From the NCBI GenBank assembly GCA_903825695.1, contig CAIKBP010000069.1, positions 1 to 7,528 of the forward strand: a DNA stretch of 7,528 nt. The letters run 5' to 3'. Every line of letters starts with the position of its first letter. The first letter of the stretch is position 1. The DNA is from an uncultured Verrucomicrobiota bacterium (lineage in GTDB: Bacteria; Verrucomicrobiota; Verrucomicrobiia; Palsa-1439). Under the pieces are notes generated by a model. It had not been told where the DNA came from. It saw only the letters and a list, made by a program, of their open reading frames with translations, and did no database searches. The position numbers and the translations under genes are program-made. Below are positions 5,308 through 7,528 of this stretch, in pieces.

Positions 5308-7528
5308 ATGCAGGATACTACTACAAGGACCAGTAAAAAGGTTGGTACTCGGTTTTTGGTACTTAGTGTGTCGATTGCAGGTCTGGCCGCAGCGGCATTT
5401 TTGTTTATTTCCAGCAAACAAACCCACGTGCTTCCATCCGTCACCAAGACCGTGACATTGGATTTCCCCGATGTCGTTCAAACGGCCGTTACCCAAGATG
5501 GTACGACCTATCAAAAACTTTCTCTACCACAGGAAACCACTTCGACGAACACGACTGTCGGTACACCGCAAATTCCGTACCTCAAACAACAGTTCGCTAT
5601 TCCAGAACAAGCTATTAACATTCGCGTCCAAGCGGTCGATAACGGTGCGCCGAAGATCTATCCAGATGTCATGGTCTACCCGGTACCGCAACCGACCGCC
5701 AAGAAGGATGCCAAGGGCCTTTCCTATGTCGATGATGTGTTCACGAAGAGTGATACTGCTTACCAGCAGAACGCGTTCCTACCCAGCACCCGAGTCAGCA
5801 TTGTCAACGATCGTCACTTTCGCTCCCAGCGCATAGTTGAATTGGCCGTCAACCCATTACGGTACAATCCAGCAACCCAGACGCTGCAGGAAACGCCGCA
5901 TATCACGGTTACCATGACCTACGACCTGAACAATTCGGTGAAGAGTAAAGCGAACAAGTTGGGGAGCACGACCGCGTTAGCAAAAGCGATGGTAGCCAAT
6001 CCGGCCGATGTTGTTTCAGCTCCTGTGGCTGCCGAACAAACTGGCACGTCAATTACCGACCTGGCGCTCATGAGTGGTGGATCGGGATACACTTCCACCC
6101 CGACCGTTGCTATCACCGGCGGTGGTGGGTCTGGTGCCACAGCATCGGTCACGTTGAATGGTGCGTCAGTTGCTAGCCTAGCCATTACTAGCGGTGGTTC
6201 TGGATACACTTCCACCCCAACCGTTGCCATCTCCGGCGGTGGTGGAGCTGGCGCTACGGCTACGGCTACTCTTGCTCCAGGAGTAGTTGGGTCAATGACC
6301 CTTACCAACGGCGGCTCCGGTTACACCTCTCCTATAGTCTCCATCACGGGTGGTGGTGGATCTGGCGCCACCGCGACGGCTACTTTGGCGCCAACAACTG
6401 TTGCTAGTATTACTGTCTCCTACGGCGGCATGTTATACAACTCTGTCCCAACCGTCTCCATCACAGGCGGTGGTGGATCCGGTGCTACAGCCACGGCAAC
6501 GGTACAGAATAGGGCTGTCTCGGCGATTACAATATCAAACCACGGCAGCGGCTACACATCAATTCCAACCGTTTCCATTACTGGTGGTGGTGGATCCGGT
6601 GCCACCGGTAGGGCCGCGCTCCAAGCTGCACCTATCTCCAATCTAACGCTTACCAACGGTGGTACCAATTACACCTCCGTGCCAACCGTCTCCATCTCCG
6701 GCGGTAATGGGTCTGGTGCCACCACCGCTATTACTCTAACGCCACGGGCAGTTGCATCATTGATGCTTACCAACGGCGGTACTAATTACACCTCCGTCCC
6801 AACAGTCTCCATCACCGGCGGTAATGGATCCGGTGCTACGGCTTCCGTCGCGCTCACGAGCGCGTCAATTGCGAGTCTATCTGTCACCAATGGTGGCACG
6901 AACTATACTTCGCCAACCGTTTCCATCACGGGTGGTGGTGGATCTGGCGCGACAGCAATTGCCACGCTCGGGGGGAGCGTGACGTATCTTACGGCGGCAC
7001 AACTTCACACCCCGCCGACGTACATCGACTACCTTCTCGTCACGGATAGTTCATACGCAGGAACGGAACTTGCCGACTTTGCAAACTACCGAGCAACAAT
7101 GGACAATTTGCACGTCGGGATCGCCTACATCTCTGATATCTATAATCAATTTCCTGGGGCAACCCAGGATCAGCAGTTGAAGGATTTCGTTACCAATGCG
7201 TACAACACCTGGCCACAACCCGCCCCGACTTACGTCCTCCTTGTTGGTGATCCGAATGAAGGGACGGGCTTTATTCCAGTTCATTCAGTAGCAGATACGA
7301 TGGGGTTTACTAATGATAACGCTGAACAAGATGGCTGGTTCGCGGATGTGAATAATGACGGAATATCGGACATGGCTATCGGACGGTTTCCCGTATTTAC
7401 CACTACAGAGATACAGAATATCACCAACAAGATCAAGTGTTACGAAAATGATTCTCTATGCTCCGGAAGTTGGCGAAGCTCGTTTTCGACCCTGTTCACT
7501 TCTCAATTCCCGGGTTCTTCAATTGAGG
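5308..7528 (+). CDS. C25 (gingipain-family) cysteine protease precursor with an eight-repeat insert, 3'-truncated by the window
   Basis: The frame is open from the ATG at 5308 to the right edge (740 residues visible) with no stop. Residues 1-35 are a basic start (TSKKVGTR) and a hydrophobic segment to ISSK, with no clear signal-peptidase site, so it may be a membrane anchor. About residues 45-225 resemble the C25 propeptide: VTLDFPDVVQ, GTPQIPYLKQQFAIPE and NPLRYNPATQTL (182-193). Residues 248-557 are eight tandem repeats. From about 571 the catalytic domain begins: YIDYLLVTD (572-580), TYVLLVGD (641-648), DVNNDGISD (680-688, possibly a calcium site), IGRFP (691-695) and KIKCYE (708-713). In gingipains the catalytic His and Cys come after this last motif, so they lie outside the window and activity cannot be judged. 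It has its own promoter. The start is the first ATG in this frame after a TAG at 5275. Family call is firm; substrate and final location are unknown. Confidence 0.87.
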   Translation, partial: MQDTTTRTSKKVGTRFLVLSVSIAGLAAAAFLFISSKQTHVLPSVTKTVTLDFPDVVQTAVTQDGTTYQKLSLPQETTSTNTTVGTPQIPYLKQQFAIPEQAINIRVQAVDNGAPKIYPDVMVYPVPQPTAKKDAKGLSYVDDVFTKSDTAYQQNAFLPSTRVSIVNDRHFRSQRIVELAVNPLRYNPATQTLQETPHITVTMTYDLNNSVKSKANKLGSTTALAKAMVANPADVVSAPVAAEQTGTSITDLALMSGGSGYTSTPTVAITGGGGSGATASVTLNGASVASLAITSGGSGYTSTPTVAISGGGGAGATATATLAPGVVGSMTLTNGGSGYTSPIVSITGGGGSGATATATLAPTTVASITVSYGGMLYNSVPTVSITGGGGSGATATATVQNRAVSAITISNHGSGYTSIPTVSITGGGGSGATGRAALQAAPISNLTLTNGGTNYTSVPTVSISGGNGSGATTAITLTPRAVASLMLTNGGTNYTSVPTVSITGGNGSGATASVALTSASIASLSVTNGGTNYTSPTVSITGGGGSGATAIATLGGSVTYLTAAQLHTPPTYIDYLLVTDSSYAGTELADFANYRATMDNLHVGIAYISDIYNQFPGATQDQQLKDFVTNAYNTWPQPAPTYVLLVGDPNEGTGFIPVHSVADTMGFTNDNAEQDGWFADVNNDGISDMAIGRFPVFTTTEIQNITNKIKCYENDSLCSGSWRSSFSTLFTSQFPGSSIE
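6049..6978 (+). repeat. Eight tandem in-frame repeats of 38-39 residues in the C25 protease
   Basis: Units start at 6049, 6166, 6283, 6397, 6514, 6631, 6748 and 6865. Each follows the pattern (S/A)(V/I)xSLxLTNGG, then SGYTSxPTV, then SITGGGGSGA and TATATL. Units 1-3 and 5 carry GSGYTS; units 6-8 carry GTNYTS, and 6 and 7 share GGNGSGAT, so they look like a later duplication. Units 3 and 8 are one residue shorter at the TSxP site, and unit 4 is divergent (GGMLYNS). Each unit probably makes about three short beta strands linked by Gly-rich turns. Similar GGSGYT motifs occur, from general knowledge, in phage and large structural proteins. Confidence 0.93.

Noticed and set aside
5919..6308. A 129-residue minus-strand ORF rich in Pro and Val
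   Set aside because: It is the antisense of the Gly/Thr-rich repeats in the protease gene, and its own repeats mirror that array.
6049..6978. Regular repeats that could suggest a CRISPR array or a non-coding satellite
   Set aside because: The period is 114-117 bp, always a multiple of three, and synonymous changes keep one continuous protein frame with no distinct spacers. This is a coding repeat.

Overview
The window looks like moderate-GC bacterial DNA using the standard code: all three stop codons end genes, and no gene is interrupted by in-frame TGA. The style of the secreted proteins suggests an uncultured lineage, possibly of the Patescibacteria/CPR type. They are Cys-rich parallel beta-helices with thrombospondin-1-like modules and bacterial Ig domains, and a gingipain-type protease. 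The lineage guess is inference from domain style only; no marker gene is present.

Layout. (1) 1-840, plus strand: the C-terminal part of inositol-3-phosphate synthase, cut by the left edge. (2) 841-1167: an AT-rich spacer with a perfect 9-bp inverted repeat and a small two-helix membrane protein on the minus strand. (3) 1168-3183, minus strand: a secreted beta-helix protein carrying two six-Cys TSP1-like modules around an Ig domain. It stops just where a fibronectin type III domain appears to begin. (4) 3184-3354: a divergent intergenic region with a near-consensus sigma70-type promoter to the right (TTGACC, 17 bp, TATACT) and a weaker one to the left. (5) 3355-5109, plus strand: a two-gene DrrA/DrrB-like ABC exporter operon, ATPase then permease, 3 bp apart. 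(6) 5110-5307: a spacer with a weak terminator candidate, a tiny ORF with a good ribosome binding site, and a second strong promoter (TTTACA, 17 bp, TATACT). (7) 5308 to the right edge, plus strand: an open-ended gene for a C25 (gingipain-family) cysteine protease precursor. Its propeptide and catalytic domain are separated by eight tandem repeats of about 39 residues (6049-6978).

How they may work together. Three of the four complete or near-complete genes act at or beyond the membrane: a secreted beta-helix, an exporter and an exported or anchored protease. The exporter pair is a clear functional unit. The beta-helix gene is divergent from it and the protease has its own promoter, so a shared pathway is only a possibility. 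The most unusual item is the repeat block inside the C25 protease. The catalytic His and Cys of that protease would lie past the right edge and cannot be checked here.
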